From JALSRY01 sp964428275 (GTDB taxonomy: Bacteria; Planctomycetota; Phycisphaerae; UBA1845; Fen-1342): a stretch of 10,102 nt of DNA. The notes under the pieces are model-generated. The model did not search any database and was not told where the DNA came from. It worked only from the letters and a program-made list of their open reading frames with translations. Below are positions 1-7,183 of this stretch, piece by piece; position 1 is the stretch's first letter, and every line of letters starts with the position of its first letter. A program made the position numbers and the translations under genes. The stretch is from NCBI GenBank assembly GCA_964428275.1, contig CAYRXN010000190.1:1-10102 (forward strand), given 5' to 3'.

Positions 1-170
1 ACGGCGACGGCGACGTGGACTTCAACGACGTAAGCGCCTACCTCTTCTGCCTAGGCGGCCCGGACAACACGTACGCCGCCGGCAATTTCTGCCTCAGCGG
101 CGACACCGACGAAGACAGCGACGTGGATATGCGCGATTTTCTGCGCCTGCAGGCAGACTTCGGCGGCTGA
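1..170 (+). CDS. C-terminal end of a secreted dockerin-like (EF-hand type) protein, partial
   Basis: The left edge cuts this gene; the reading frame begins at base 3 and gives 55 residues before a TGA at 168-170. Two acidic repeats are visible: GDGDVDFNDVSAYLFCLGG, then GDTDEDSDVDMRDFLRLQ, ending in ADFGG. The D-x-D-x-D-V-D-x-x-D spacing is that of the calcium-binding loop of type I dockerin and EF-hand-like repeats. Planctomycetes often carry such pairs at the extreme C-terminus of large secreted or surface proteins. Two cysteines, one in each half, may pair. The function of the missing N-terminal part cannot be told from this window. The repeat call is from the visible motif; surface location is inferred from the family. 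Confidence 0.75.
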   Translation, partial: GDGDVDFNDVSAYLFCLGGPDNTYAAGNFCLSGDTDEDSDVDMRDFLRLQADFGG

Positions 171-173
171 ACC

Positions 174-191
174 GGCGGGGCCCCACCCGCC
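174..191 (+). terminator. Possible weak terminator hairpin after the dockerin-like gene
   Basis: GGCGGG at 174-179 pairs with CCCGCC at 186-191 around a six-base loop, starting three bases after the stop codon. No T-run follows, so it is not a textbook intrinsic terminator. Its position just behind the stop is the main argument. Confidence 0.3.
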
Positions 192-546
192 AATCCCTGT
201 ATCGCGCCAGAAAAAGCACCATTTCCCGTTCAGGGGCGCGCCTCCGTCGGTACAGCGGCGGCGATGCGTCGTTCACCGTGCCGGCTGATCCGGACGGGGG
301 CGCCCCCTGCGGCTGCCCGGCCTGGGACGTCGATTGCAGCGGGGACTGTGTCGGCTTCAAGACCGCCGCCGACCGCAGCAGCGCCACCGATACCACGCTC
401 GGATACGGCATCCTGCCGTGGCGTGATCGTCGCCGTGGCCCTGCGCCTGCCGAACCGGCCACGCGCCCGAAGAATCGGCGGGCTGATCCTCCCGCGGGCG
501 AGCACCGCGTTCCGCTCGCGGCGCTCCCCCGCGACCCAAGCGACCT

Positions 547-571
547 GCCGGCGCCCTCGCTTCGCGCCGGC
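547..571. repeat. Perfect 8-bp inverted repeat upstream of ribBA
   Basis: GCCGGCGC at 547-554 is the exact reverse complement of GCGCCGGC at 564-571, with a nine-base loop. It abuts the weak -35 position of the proposed ribBA promoter. A T-rich stretch follows (578-592), though interrupted. It could be an operator, a terminator shielding ribBA from upstream transcription, or chance in GC-rich DNA. Confidence 0.4.
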
Positions 572-600
572 TGGGACTTTCTGCGCGTTTTCGCTAGAAT
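571..600 (+). promoter_or_regulatory. Candidate promoter of ribBA
   Basis: TAGAAT at 595-600 is one base from the TATAAT consensus. The matching -35 is poor: CTGGGA at 571-576 matches 3 of 6 bases at 18-bp spacing. Transcription would start near 607, leaving a leader of about 70 bases, which is too short for a riboswitch. The call rests mainly on the -10 box and its position. Confidence 0.3.
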
Positions 601-675
601 CAGGCGATTCGAGTATGTGGCGTTTGCGGGCGGCGCGACCAGCCCCGACCACGCATCCGCATCGGAGCGACCCCC

Positions 676-1956
676 ATGGCCGACGTCCCCAACCCAGCGG
701 CATCGGAAGATGCCCGCGGACCCTTCAGCCCCATCGAAGATATCCTCGAAGAACTGCGCCAGGGCAACCTGATTGTGCTCGTCGATGACGAAGACCGCGA
801 GAACGAGGGCGATCTGGTCTGCGCCGCCGAACACATCACGCCCGAGAAGGTCAACTTCATGCTCAAGCACGGGCGCGGCACTCTCTGCGTCCCGCTGACG
901 CGGTCACGCTGCGAACAGCTTCAGCTCGAAGCCCAGACGCCGCGAAACACCACGCGCTACGGGACGGCGTTCACGATCACGATCGACGCCGCTCCGCATC
1001 TGGGCGTGACCACCGGCGTCTCGGCCTTCGACCGGGCGACGACGATCCGGCGCACGGTGGCGGAGGAGGCGGCCCCCGAGGACTTCGTCCGGCCGGGACA
1101 CGTCAACCCGCTGATCGCCCGCGACGGCGGCGTGCTCGTGCGGGCCGGGCAGACCGAGGGATCGGTCGATCTCTGCCGACTGGCGGGGCTGATGCCCGCC
1201 GCCGCCATCATCGAAATCCTCAACGAGGACGGCACGATGGCCCGCGTGCCGCAACTGACGCGCTTTTGCCGCAAACACGGCATCAAGATGTGCACCGTCG
1301 CCAGCCTGATCGAGTACCGCATGAAACGCGAGCGGCTGGTGGAGCGGATCGAAACCATCCCGCTGCGCAACCGCTGGGGGCAGTGGTTGCTGATCGCCTA
1401 CCGCTCGCACGCCGAGCAGGGCACGCACGTCGCGCTGTGCATGGGCGGTATCGGCGCGCTCGACGAGACCGGCCGCCCGCGCCGTTTCGACGAGCCGGCG
1501 ATGGTCCGCGTCCACTCCGAATGCCTCACCGGCGACGTGTTCGGATCGATGCGCTGCGATTGCGGCGAACAGCTTCAGGCCGCGATGGCGATGATCGCCG
1601 CCGAGGGCCGCGGCGCGCTGGTCTACCTGCGCCAGGAGGGCCGCGGCATCGGGCTGGCCAACAAGATCAGGGCATACAAACTCCAGGACCAGGGACTCGA
1701 CACGGTCGAAGCGAACCTGGCGCTGGGGCTGCCCGCCGACCGGCGCGATTACGGCACCGGGGCCCAGATTCTGCGCGATATCGGCCTTTCCCGCGTGCGC
1801 ATCCTCACCAACAACCCCAAGAAGACCAGCCGGCTGGAGGTCTACGGCCTCGAAGTCGTCGAGCAGGTGCCGATCGAAATGCCCCCCAACGACGACAACC
1901 GCCGCTACCTGGAAACCAAGAAACACAAGATGGGCCACGACCTGCGGCACGTGTGA
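676..1956 (+). CDS. ribBA: Bifunctional 3,4-dihydroxy-2-butanone-4-phosphate synthase / GTP cyclohydrolase II
   Basis: This 426-residue cytoplasmic enzyme makes both precursors of riboflavin: the RibB half turns ribulose 5-phosphate into dihydroxybutanone phosphate, and the RibA half opens GTP to the diaminopyrimidine. Residues 1 to about 218 are the RibB domain, with the acidic loop DDEDRENEGD (37-46) and NEDGTMAR (183-190). Residues about 222-426 are the RibA domain, with zinc cysteines C283, C294 and C296, the loop RQEGRGIGL (319-327), RDYGTGAQ (357-364) and TNNPKK (378-383). The ATG has a GGAG eight bases upstream (664-667). Length is normal for the fused form. One oddity: where RibB proteins usually read GHTEA, this reads GQTEG, so the expected metal-binding His is Gln159. 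Both domains otherwise look intact. It stands alone, with no other rib gene beside it. Confidence 0.97.
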   Translation: MADVPNPAASEDARGPFSPIEDILEELRQGNLIVLVDDEDRENEGDLVCAAEHITPEKVNFMLKHGRGTLCVPLTRSRCEQLQLEAQTPRNTTRYGTAFTITIDAAPHLGVTTGVSAFDRATTIRRTVAEEAAPEDFVRPGHVNPLIARDGGVLVRAGQTEGSVDLCRLAGLMPAAAIIEILNEDGTMARVPQLTRFCRKHGIKMCTVASLIEYRMKRERLVERIETIPLRNRWGQWLLIAYRSHAEQGTHVALCMGGIGALDETGRPRRFDEPAMVRVHSECLTGDVFGSMRCDCGEQLQAAMAMIAAEGRGALVYLRQEGRGIGLANKIRAYKLQDQGLDTVEANLALGLPADRRDYGTGAQILRDIGLSRVRILTNNPKKTSRLEVYGLEVVEQVPIEMPPNDDNRRYLETKKHKMGHDLRHV

Positions 1957-2049
1957 GCCGGAACACACCGGTTGACGGTATCCGCCCCGCGGCCGCACCG
2001 GTCTGCCATCCTCCCGTCGCAGCAGTTCTCAACCAGTCAGACGAAGCGC

Positions 2050-2068
2050 CGCGGGCTTTCAGCCCGCG
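2050..2068. repeat. REP-like palindrome between convergent ribBA and lpxD
   Basis: CGCGGGCT at 2050-2057 pairs perfectly with AGCCCGCG at 2061-2068 around a three-base TTC loop. It lies nearly midway between the two converging stop codons (1956 and 2167). It could act as a two-way transcription stop, although neither strand has a clean T-run. Short palindromes of this GCGGGCT/AGCCCGC type resemble dispersed REP-like elements, but copy number cannot be judged from one window. Confidence 0.55.
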
Positions 2069-2166
2069 CGGTCTTCCGCAGCCTCACTGGCCTGGCCCTG
2101 GTGGGCGATGCCCAACCTGCATACCCCGGACCCGAAGTGGAAGGAACCGGGCAGCCCGCAGGTCGC

Positions 2167-3240
2167 CTACGCCCGGCTGGGCGGATCGCTCACGGCGGCG
2201 CGCTCCAGCTCGGCGATGCGCCGTTCCAGCATCTTGACCGTCTGGCGGAGCTCGGGCAGCTTGGCGACGTGCGCCAGGCGGCGTTTCATGTCGGTGATCG
2301 GGATCGCGGGCTGGCCGAGGACGGTCTCACCCTCGGGGATGCTGTTGGTCACGCCCGCCTTGGCGCCGACCGTCGCGTTGTCGCCGATGTGGATGTGTCC
2401 GACGACGCCGGCCTGGCCGGCCATCGTCACGTGCTTGCCGACGCTGACCGAGCCGGCCAGCCCCACCTGCGCCACGAACAGACAGTGCTCGTCGATCTGC
2501 GACCCGTGGCCGATCGCGATCAGGTTGCTGAACTTCGTGCCCGAACCGATGATCGTTCGGCCGACGGTGGCCCGGTCGATCGTGCAGCAGGCGCCGATTT
2601 CGACGTCGTCGCCGATCTCGACGTGTCCGATCTGCGGGATCTTGACCCACTTGCCCCCGATCGGCGCATAGCCCAGCCCGTCTTCACCGACCACCGTGCC
2701 CGCGTGGATCGTCACCCGGTCCCCGATGATCGTGTCGTCGTAGATCACGACGTTGGGAAACAGCAGCAGATTGTCGCCGATGCGGCAGCGCGGCCCGATG
2801 TAGCAACCGGGGTAGATGATGGCGTTGTCGCCGATGACGACGTCCTCGTCGATGGTGACGCCGGGGTGGATCGAAGCGTTCTCCCCCACCCGGGCGGACC
2901 CGGCGATGTGCGTGCACGCGTGGCCCGGTGCCACCCGCCGATGCTTGCGATAGCCGTGCAGCTCGACGATGACCGCGGTGATCGCGGCGTAGGGATCGGC
3001 CACACGGATGAGGTCGAGGCGTTCCGGAGCGGACACGTCGGGCCCCAACACGACCGCCGACGCCTTCGTTTCGACCAGCAGCTTTTCGTACTTCGGATTC
3101 GAAAGAAAGCTGACCTCGCCGGGGCCGGCGTCCTCCAGCGTGTTGACCCGGCTCACGACGCGGGAGGCGTCGCCGCACAGCTCCGGCTTCATGCCGTGCT
3201 TCTCGATCATCCGGCACAGTTCTGCGAGTGTGGCTTGCAT
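2167..3240 (-). CDS. lpxD: UDP-3-O-acylglucosamine N-acyltransferase (LpxD)
   Basis: LpxD adds the second hydroxyacyl chain, from acyl-ACP, to UDP-3-O-acylglucosamine: the third step of lipid A synthesis. The 357-residue protein has the N-terminal uridine-binding domain (about 1-105, opening MQATLAEL), a left-handed beta helix of hexapeptide repeats (about 108-310, such as IHPGVTI, VVIGDN, VEIGAC), and a short C-terminal helical tail (about 316-348) typical of the trimer. The expected catalytic histidine is H245 in AIGHGSQI, followed by FVAQVGLAGSV. I chose the ATG at 3240 because the family N-terminus starts there; upstream residues in the longer frame look unrelated. A purine-rich GAGAGG (3244-3249 on the minus strand) is rather close, and a G-run lies 11 bases upstream. 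A strong promoter lies upstream (3307-3336). It is divergent from ftsH, with no other lipid A gene visible. Its presence suggests an LPS-bearing outer membrane. Confidence 0.95.
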   Translation of the reverse strand: MQATLAELCRMIEKHGMKPELCGDASRVVSRVNTLEDAGPGEVSFLSNPKYEKLLVETKASAVVLGPDVSAPERLDLIRVADPYAAITAVIVELHGYRKHRRVAPGHACTHIAGSARVGENASIHPGVTIDEDVVIGDNAIIYPGCYIGPRCRIGDNLLLFPNVVIYDDTIIGDRVTIHAGTVVGEDGLGYAPIGGKWVKIPQIGHVEIGDDVEIGACCTIDRATVGRTIIGSGTKFSNLIAIGHGSQIDEHCLFVAQVGLAGSVSVGKHVTMAGQAGVVGHIHIGDNATVGAKAGVTNSIPEGETVLGQPAIPITDMKRRLAHVAKLPELRQTVKMLERRIAELERAAVSDPPSRA

Positions 3241-3271
3241 ACGCCTCTCGACCCCCCGGTCCCTTGTTTCG

Positions 3272-3290
3272 CCCGGCCGGCGCGGCCGGG
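3272..3290 (-). other. GC hairpin in the lpxD leader
   Basis: CCCGGCC at 3272-3278 pairs perfectly with GGCCGGG at 3284-3290 around a five-base loop. It sits between the predicted transcription start (near 3300) and the lpxD start codon (3240). It could influence leader stability or translation, or be a roadblock; no T-run follows on the lpxD strand. Confidence 0.45.
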
Positions 3291-3306
3291 TGCGCCTAAT
3301 TGCGGC

Positions 3307-3336
3307 ATTGTACGAACGCGCCGCCGGAAGTGTCAA
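3307..3336 (-). promoter_or_regulatory. Strong sigma-70-type promoter facing lpxD
   Basis: Read on the minus strand, a perfect -35 TTGACA (3336-3331) is followed after 18 bp by TACAAT (3312-3307), one base from the -10 consensus. Transcription would begin near 3300 and give a leader of about 60 bases. This is by far the best promoter match in the window, and it is correctly placed and oriented for lpxD. Confidence 0.68.
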
Positions 3337-3481
3337 AAAGGCCGCGCACAGACACAGCCGGCGACCCGCGTGGCCACCAGGCGCCGACCAGCGGCAAGAA
3401 CCCGCGCGCGGCACGGAAATTGATAGATCGACCGGCATGACCACGAACGATCCACAGCGCAGCAAACGCGAAGGAGCCGGT

Positions 3482-5431
3482 ATGCCCAAGCCTCGCCTCC
3501 AAAACCCGCTGAAACACTGGCCGCCCCATCTGCGGTTCTCGTTCTGGTACGTCATCGCGGCGCTCTGGCTGCTGTCATTCTGGCAGTTGGCGCTCGAACA
3601 GATGAAGGTCCGACCGATTCTCTACAGCGAATTCAAGCAGCACGTCCACCGCGGCGAAGTCGTCGAGTGCGCCATCGGGCCCGAGGAAATCCGCGGCTAT
3701 ATCAGGCCGCGCGTCGCGCCCGCCGCGACCCGGCCGAGCACGCAACCGGCCGCCCAGACGCCACCCGGCGGGCAATCACGATCGGGCGGGAAGGGCCAAC
3801 CGGCCAAGCCGTTCTTCTTCCGCACGGTTCGCATGAACGATCCCAAGCTGATCGAGGAGCTCCAGGCCGCCGGCGCGAAGTTCACCGGCGTACTGCCGAG
3901 CAAGTTCATGCACTTCCTGTGGACCTGGGTGTTGCCGATTTTCATCATCGTGCTGCTGTGGTCGTGGCTGTCGCAGAAGGTCACCGGCATGGGCAGCCAG
4001 GTGATGACCTTCGGCAAGAGCAAGGCCCGCATCGTCGCCGACAAGTCCACCGGCGTCACCTTCGACGACGTGGCCGGCTGCGACGAGGCCAAGGCCGAAC
4101 TGGTCGAGCTGGTCGAGTTTCTGCGCAACCCGCAGAAGTACACCGCGATGGGCGCCCGCACGCCCAAGGGCGTGCTCCTGGTCGGTCCGCCGGGAACGGG
4201 CAAGACGCTGCTGGCCCGGGCGGTCGCCGGCGAAGCCGCCGTGCCGTTCTTCTCGCTCAGCGGCAGCGATTTCGTCGAGATGTTCGTCGGCGTCGGCGCG
4301 GCACGGGTCCGCGACCTGTTCACCCAGGCCAAGGAAAAGGCCCCCTGCATCGTGTTCATCGACGAGCTCGACGCCATCGGCCGGCAGCGCGGCGTCCACA
4401 TGGGCGCGGTCAACGACGAGCGCGAACAGACGCTCAACCAGTTGCTCGTGGAAATGGACGGCTTCGAGGCCAACGCCGGCGTGATCATCATCGCCGCCAC
4501 CAACCGGCCCGAAGTCCTCGACCGGGCCCTGCTGCGGCCGGGGCGGTTCGACCGGCAGGTCGTCGTCGATGCGCCCGACCTCGACGGCCGCGAGGCCATC
4601 CTGCGCGTCCACGCCCGCGGCAAACCGCTGGCCGACGACGTGGACCTCCGCCGGATCGCGCAGGCCACGCCCGGATTCTCCGGGGCCGACCTGGCCAACG
4701 CGATCAACGAGGCGGCGCTGCTGGCGGTCAGGCGGGGCCACGCGCGGGTCACGATGCGCGACCTCGAAGACGCGGTCGAGAAGGTCGTGGCCGGTCCGGA
4801 GCGCAAGAGCCGCCGGCTCAGCGAAGCAGAAAAGACCCGCGTCGCCTATCACGAAACCGGCCACGCGCTGGTGGCGGCGTTCAGCGAGCACGCCGACCCG
4901 GTCCACAAGATCACGATCGTGCCGCGCGGGCGGGCGGCGCTGGGGTACACGCTCCAGCTGCCGACCGAGGAGCAATTCCTCATGACCCAGGAAGAACTGC
5001 TCGACCGCCTCAAGGGGCTACTCGGCGGCCGGGCGGCCGAGGAAGTCGTCTTCGGCAGCGTCTCGACCGGCGCGCAGAACGACCTCGAACGCGCCACGGC
5101 CCTCGCGCGGCAGATGGTCTGTCTCTACGGGATGAGCCGCAAGATCGGACTGGCCCAGTGCGCCCGGCGCCACGCCCAGTTCCTCGATGGCGAGGGCCTC
5201 TTGCAGCGTGATTGCAGCGAGCAGACCAACCGCGAAATCGACGAAGAGGTCAAACGCATCCTGGACGAAGCCTACGCAGCCGCCCGCGACATCCTCTCGC
5301 AGCACCGCGACAGACTCGAACGCGTCGCCGCCGAGCTGCTGCGCGTCGAAACGCTCGACCGGGAGACGTTCGAACGGCTGGTGCATGACAGCGATTCGAC
5401 AACCAAGCGGCAAGACGACGTGAGCGCATAG
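3482..5431 (+). CDS. ftsH: ATP-dependent zinc metalloprotease FtsH
   Basis: FtsH is a hexameric inner-membrane AAA+ protease that extracts and degrades misassembled membrane proteins and some regulators. In this 649-residue protein I see a first membrane segment (about 20-38), a periplasmic part (about 39-143), a second membrane segment (about 144-163), then the ATPase: Walker A GPPGTGKT (235-242), pore loop MFVG (267-270), Walker B IVFIDE (290-295), and the second region of homology around NRPEVLD with arginine fingers R352 and R355. The protease part has HETGH (457-461) and the third zinc ligand D534 in STGAQND. All catalytic residues are present. The ATG at 3482 has AAGGAG five bases upstream; an in-frame ATG at 3437 lacks such a site. 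The periplasmic part carries a Pro/Gln/Ser/Gly-rich insert (about 77-109). It stands alone, divergent from lpxD; I found no clear promoter for it. Confidence 0.97.
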   Translation: MPKPRLQNPLKHWPPHLRFSFWYVIAALWLLSFWQLALEQMKVRPILYSEFKQHVHRGEVVECAIGPEEIRGYIRPRVAPAATRPSTQPAAQTPPGGQSRSGGKGQPAKPFFFRTVRMNDPKLIEELQAAGAKFTGVLPSKFMHFLWTWVLPIFIIVLLWSWLSQKVTGMGSQVMTFGKSKARIVADKSTGVTFDDVAGCDEAKAELVELVEFLRNPQKYTAMGARTPKGVLLVGPPGTGKTLLARAVAGEAAVPFFSLSGSDFVEMFVGVGAARVRDLFTQAKEKAPCIVFIDELDAIGRQRGVHMGAVNDEREQTLNQLLVEMDGFEANAGVIIIAATNRPEVLDRALLRPGRFDRQVVVDAPDLDGREAILRVHARGKPLADDVDLRRIAQATPGFSGADLANAINEAALLAVRRGHARVTMRDLEDAVEKVVAGPERKSRRLSEAEKTRVAYHETGHALVAAFSEHADPVHKITIVPRGRAALGYTLQLPTEEQFLMTQEELLDRLKGLLGGRAAEEVVFGSVSTGAQNDLERATALARQMVCLYGMSRKIGLAQCARRHAQFLDGEGLLQRDCSEQTNREIDEEVKRILDEAYAAARDILSQHRDRLERVAAELLRVETLDRETFERLVHDSDSTTKRQDDVSA

Positions 5432-5842
5432 CCGAACCGCCCGGCACCGGCGCGGCGCGGTCGAGTGCGCTGCGCAAGCTCGGGCGCCACGACCGGCCCG
5501 TTCGGCGCCCCGGGGCACGGCAGGCGGATGCGCCCCAGGATCCTCCACCCCCACCGCTGCGACAGCGTCCCGTCGCCCCCCGGGACCGCGGCGGGCGCTG
5601 GACGTACGGGCCCAGTCGAACATAATGGCGCCGCAAGGCCGATCCGGGCGCACGGCGACGCCTGGATGCGCAACGTGGAGGGAACCCGAAACGGAGGGGA
5701 CCGCGGACGGCGCGTCCGCCGTGCAGCCACCCGTGATACTCCCCGGGGCGGGGCCGGACGAAGCGCGGTCCGCAACGCCGAAGGCGGTTTCGGGTTACGA
5801 TCTCGTATTCGATCATTCGTCCTCATCTGAGAAACCTGCACC
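5432..5842. other. Gap of about 410 bp between ftsH and the mutase gene
   Basis: No convincing gene is present: open frames here are Arg/Gly/Pro-rich without domains. Visible items are the hairpin at 5482-5510; a second perfect hairpin, GCGGAC (5703-5708) with GTCCGC (5714-5719) around a five-base loop; and a possible weak promoter, TGGACG (5599-5604), 16 bp, CATAAT (5621-5626), which would leave a leader of about 210 bases ahead of the mutase gene. A TACGAT at 5796-5801 is nearer but has no -35 partner. Confidence 0.55.
5482..5510 (+). terminator. Possible terminator-like hairpin after ftsH
   Basis: GGGCGCC at 5482-5488 pairs with GGCGCCC at 5504-5510 across a 15-base loop, about 50 bases past the ftsH stop. 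The loop is large and no T-run follows, so support is weak. Confidence 0.25.
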
Positions 5843-7054
5843 ATGAAGTACGTCATTGTTCTTCCGGACGGGGCGGCGGACGAGCCGCTCGAAGCTCTCG
5901 GCGGGCGCACGCCGCTGGAAGCGGCCAACACGCCGGCGATGGACTGGATCGCCGCCCACGGGCAGATCGGACGTGTCGTGACCGTTCCCGACGGCTTCAC
6001 ACCAGCAACGGACGTCGCGACGCTGTCGTTGTTCGGGTACGACCCCCACGTGTACTACTCCGGGCGGGCACCGATCGAGGCGGTCGCCCGGGGCCTGACG
6101 GTGGCCAGCGACGAAATCATCTTCCGCTGCAATTTCGTCACGATCGAGGGCGGCCGGATGCGCGACTTCACCGCCGGCCACATTGCCCAGGACGAGGCCG
6201 ATGCGCTGATCGCCGATCTCAATGCGCTCGCGGCCGAGGGCGAACCAGCCCTGCGAGGCTGCGCGTTCCACAGCGGCGTGTCGTATCGCAACCTCATGAT
6301 CCTCTCCGACGCCGCAGACATCGACATCCGTTGCGCCCCGCCGCACGACATCCCCGATCAGCCGATCGAACAACACCTGCCCTACGGCAGCGGGGCCGAC
6401 CGCATCCGCGCGATCATGCAACGGGCCGGCGAACTGCTCGCCGAACACGAAATCAACGAACGCCGCCAGGCCGGCCGGCGCGCGCCGGTCACCGATATCT
6501 GGCTGTGGGGACAGGGCCAGCCGGTGCGCATGCCGTCGCTCGCCGATCAGTTCGGCGTCAGCGGCGTCGCCATCACGGGCGTGGACATCATCCGCGGGCT
6601 GGCGCTGATGATGGGGCTGCGGCTCGTGGAAGTGCCCGGAGCGACGGGGTACATCGACACGAACTACGCCGGCAAGGGGGCCGCGGCGGTCGCCGCACTC
6701 AAAGACAACGACCTGGTCGTGGTGCATATCGAAGCGCCCGACGAGGCGGGGCACCTCGGCGATCCGAACGAGAAGGTCCGAGCGCTCGAGGCGATCGACG
6801 CGCAAATCGTCCGGCCGCTGCTCGATGCACTGTCGCGCGAGCAGCGCTGGCGGATCATGGTCGCCCCCGACCACCCCACACCATGCACGACTACCGCCCA
6901 CGACGCCACGCCGCCGCCGTACTGCTTCGCCGGCACAGGCGTTGCCACATGCGGCGCCACCGCTTTCTCGGAGCGGGCGGCACAGACCTGCGGCGCGCTG
7001 GTCGCGCCCGGCCACGAACTGCTGCCGCGGTTCATCGACGCCCGCGCGGACTGA
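5843..7054 (+). CDS. apgM: Cofactor-independent phosphoglycerate mutase, ApgM family
   Basis: The 403-residue cytoplasmic protein belongs to the alkaline-phosphatase-like ApgM group, which interconverts 2- and 3-phosphoglycerate using two metal ions. The N-terminus has the metal-binding Asp in LPDGAADEPL (D9), then NTPAMD (29-34), GYDP (65-68) and YYSGRAPIEA (71-80). Later come HIEAPDEAGH (295-304; D300 and H304) and PDHPTP (342-347; D343 and H344), both typical metal-binding motifs, and H353. Where relatives usually read GSD, with serine as nucleophile, this reads ATD, making Thr56 the likely nucleophile. The later family motif HTxxPVP reads HDATPPP here. A subgroup of this family has been proposed as homoserine kinase; I cannot exclude that, but no threonine-pathway gene is nearby. 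The start codon lacks a clear Shine-Dalgarno site, and the opening MKYVIVLPDG fits the family start well. Gene symbol is moderately sure. Confidence 0.88.
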   Translation: MKYVIVLPDGAADEPLEALGGRTPLEAANTPAMDWIAAHGQIGRVVTVPDGFTPATDVATLSLFGYDPHVYYSGRAPIEAVARGLTVASDEIIFRCNFVTIEGGRMRDFTAGHIAQDEADALIADLNALAAEGEPALRGCAFHSGVSYRNLMILSDAADIDIRCAPPHDIPDQPIEQHLPYGSGADRIRAIMQRAGELLAEHEINERRQAGRRAPVTDIWLWGQGQPVRMPSLADQFGVSGVAITGVDIIRGLALMMGLRLVEVPGATGYIDTNYAGKGAAAVAALKDNDLVVVHIEAPDEAGHLGDPNEKVRALEAIDAQIVRPLLDALSREQRWRIMVAPDHPTPCTTTAHDATPPPYCFAGTGVATCGATAFSERAAQTCGALVAPGHELLPRFIDARAD

Positions 7055-7100
7055 CGGCGCCGCCCCCGTCGTACCCGCCACCCGGCGACGCGCATCCGAA

Positions 7101-7120
7101 CCCCCCGGCCAGGCGGGGGG
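7101..7120 (+). terminator. GC hairpin between the mutase gene and the three-gene set
   Basis: CCCCCCG at 7101-7107 pairs perfectly with CGGGGGG at 7114-7120 around a six-base loop, 46 bases after the mutase stop. There is no T-run, but its place directly ahead of the next promoter suggests it separates the two transcripts. Confidence 0.4.
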
Positions 7121-7149
7121 GTCGCACGGCGTCGGGCCGGCGCTATAAT
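7121..7149 (+). promoter_or_regulatory. Promoter of the three-gene set
   Basis: A perfect -10 TATAAT lies at 7144-7149. GTCGCA at 7121-7126 gives a weak -35 (3 of 6) at 17-bp spacing. Transcription would start near 7156, about 28 bases before the GTG start at 7184, with the AAGGAG ribosome site in between. Confidence 0.6.
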
Positions 7150-7183
7150 CGGGGCAACCTGATACGGGAAGGAGCTCAGCAGC

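Larger units (their letters stand above)
171..675. other. Gap of about 500 bp without a convincing gene
   Basis: Open frames exist here on both strands, but they are Arg/Pro/Ala-rich, show no recognisable domain and overlap the certain start of ribBA, as expected by chance in high-GC DNA. What I can see is a small hairpin just after the upstream stop (174-191), a weaker 6-bp inverted repeat (498-503 with 514-519), a perfect 8-bp inverted repeat (547-571), and a -10-like TAGAAT at 595-600. I looked for the conserved elements of an FMN riboswitch ahead of ribBA and did not find them. Confidence 0.6.

Noticed and set aside
171..675. FMN riboswitch upstream of ribBA
   Set aside because: Fragments such as a run of G bases near 232-236 loosely recall it, but the ordered conserved blocks are absent and the likely leader is only about 70 bases.
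264..788. Open frame on the plus strand ahead of ribBA
   Set aside because: Arg/Pro/Ala-rich with no domain, and it overlaps the certain start of ribBA by more than 100 bases; a typical high-GC chance frame.
94..870. Long minus-strand frame across the ribBA start
   Set aside because: Its C-terminal part is low-complexity Arg-rich and its N-terminal part is antisense to ribBA; no recognisable protein.
3437..3481. Earlier ATG for ftsH
   Set aside because: It is in frame but lacks a ribosome site, whereas the ATG at 3482 has AAGGAG five bases upstream.
3241..3555. Longer N-terminus for lpxD starting at 3555
   Set aside because: The added residues show no similarity to LpxD, span the strong promoter and run into ftsH; the family N-terminus begins at 3240.
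3667..5211. Second long frame inside ftsH, and minus-strand frames over 3697-4975
   Set aside because: Translations are Arg/Gly/Pro-rich or His/Asp-rich without domains; they are shadows of the clear ftsH coding frame.
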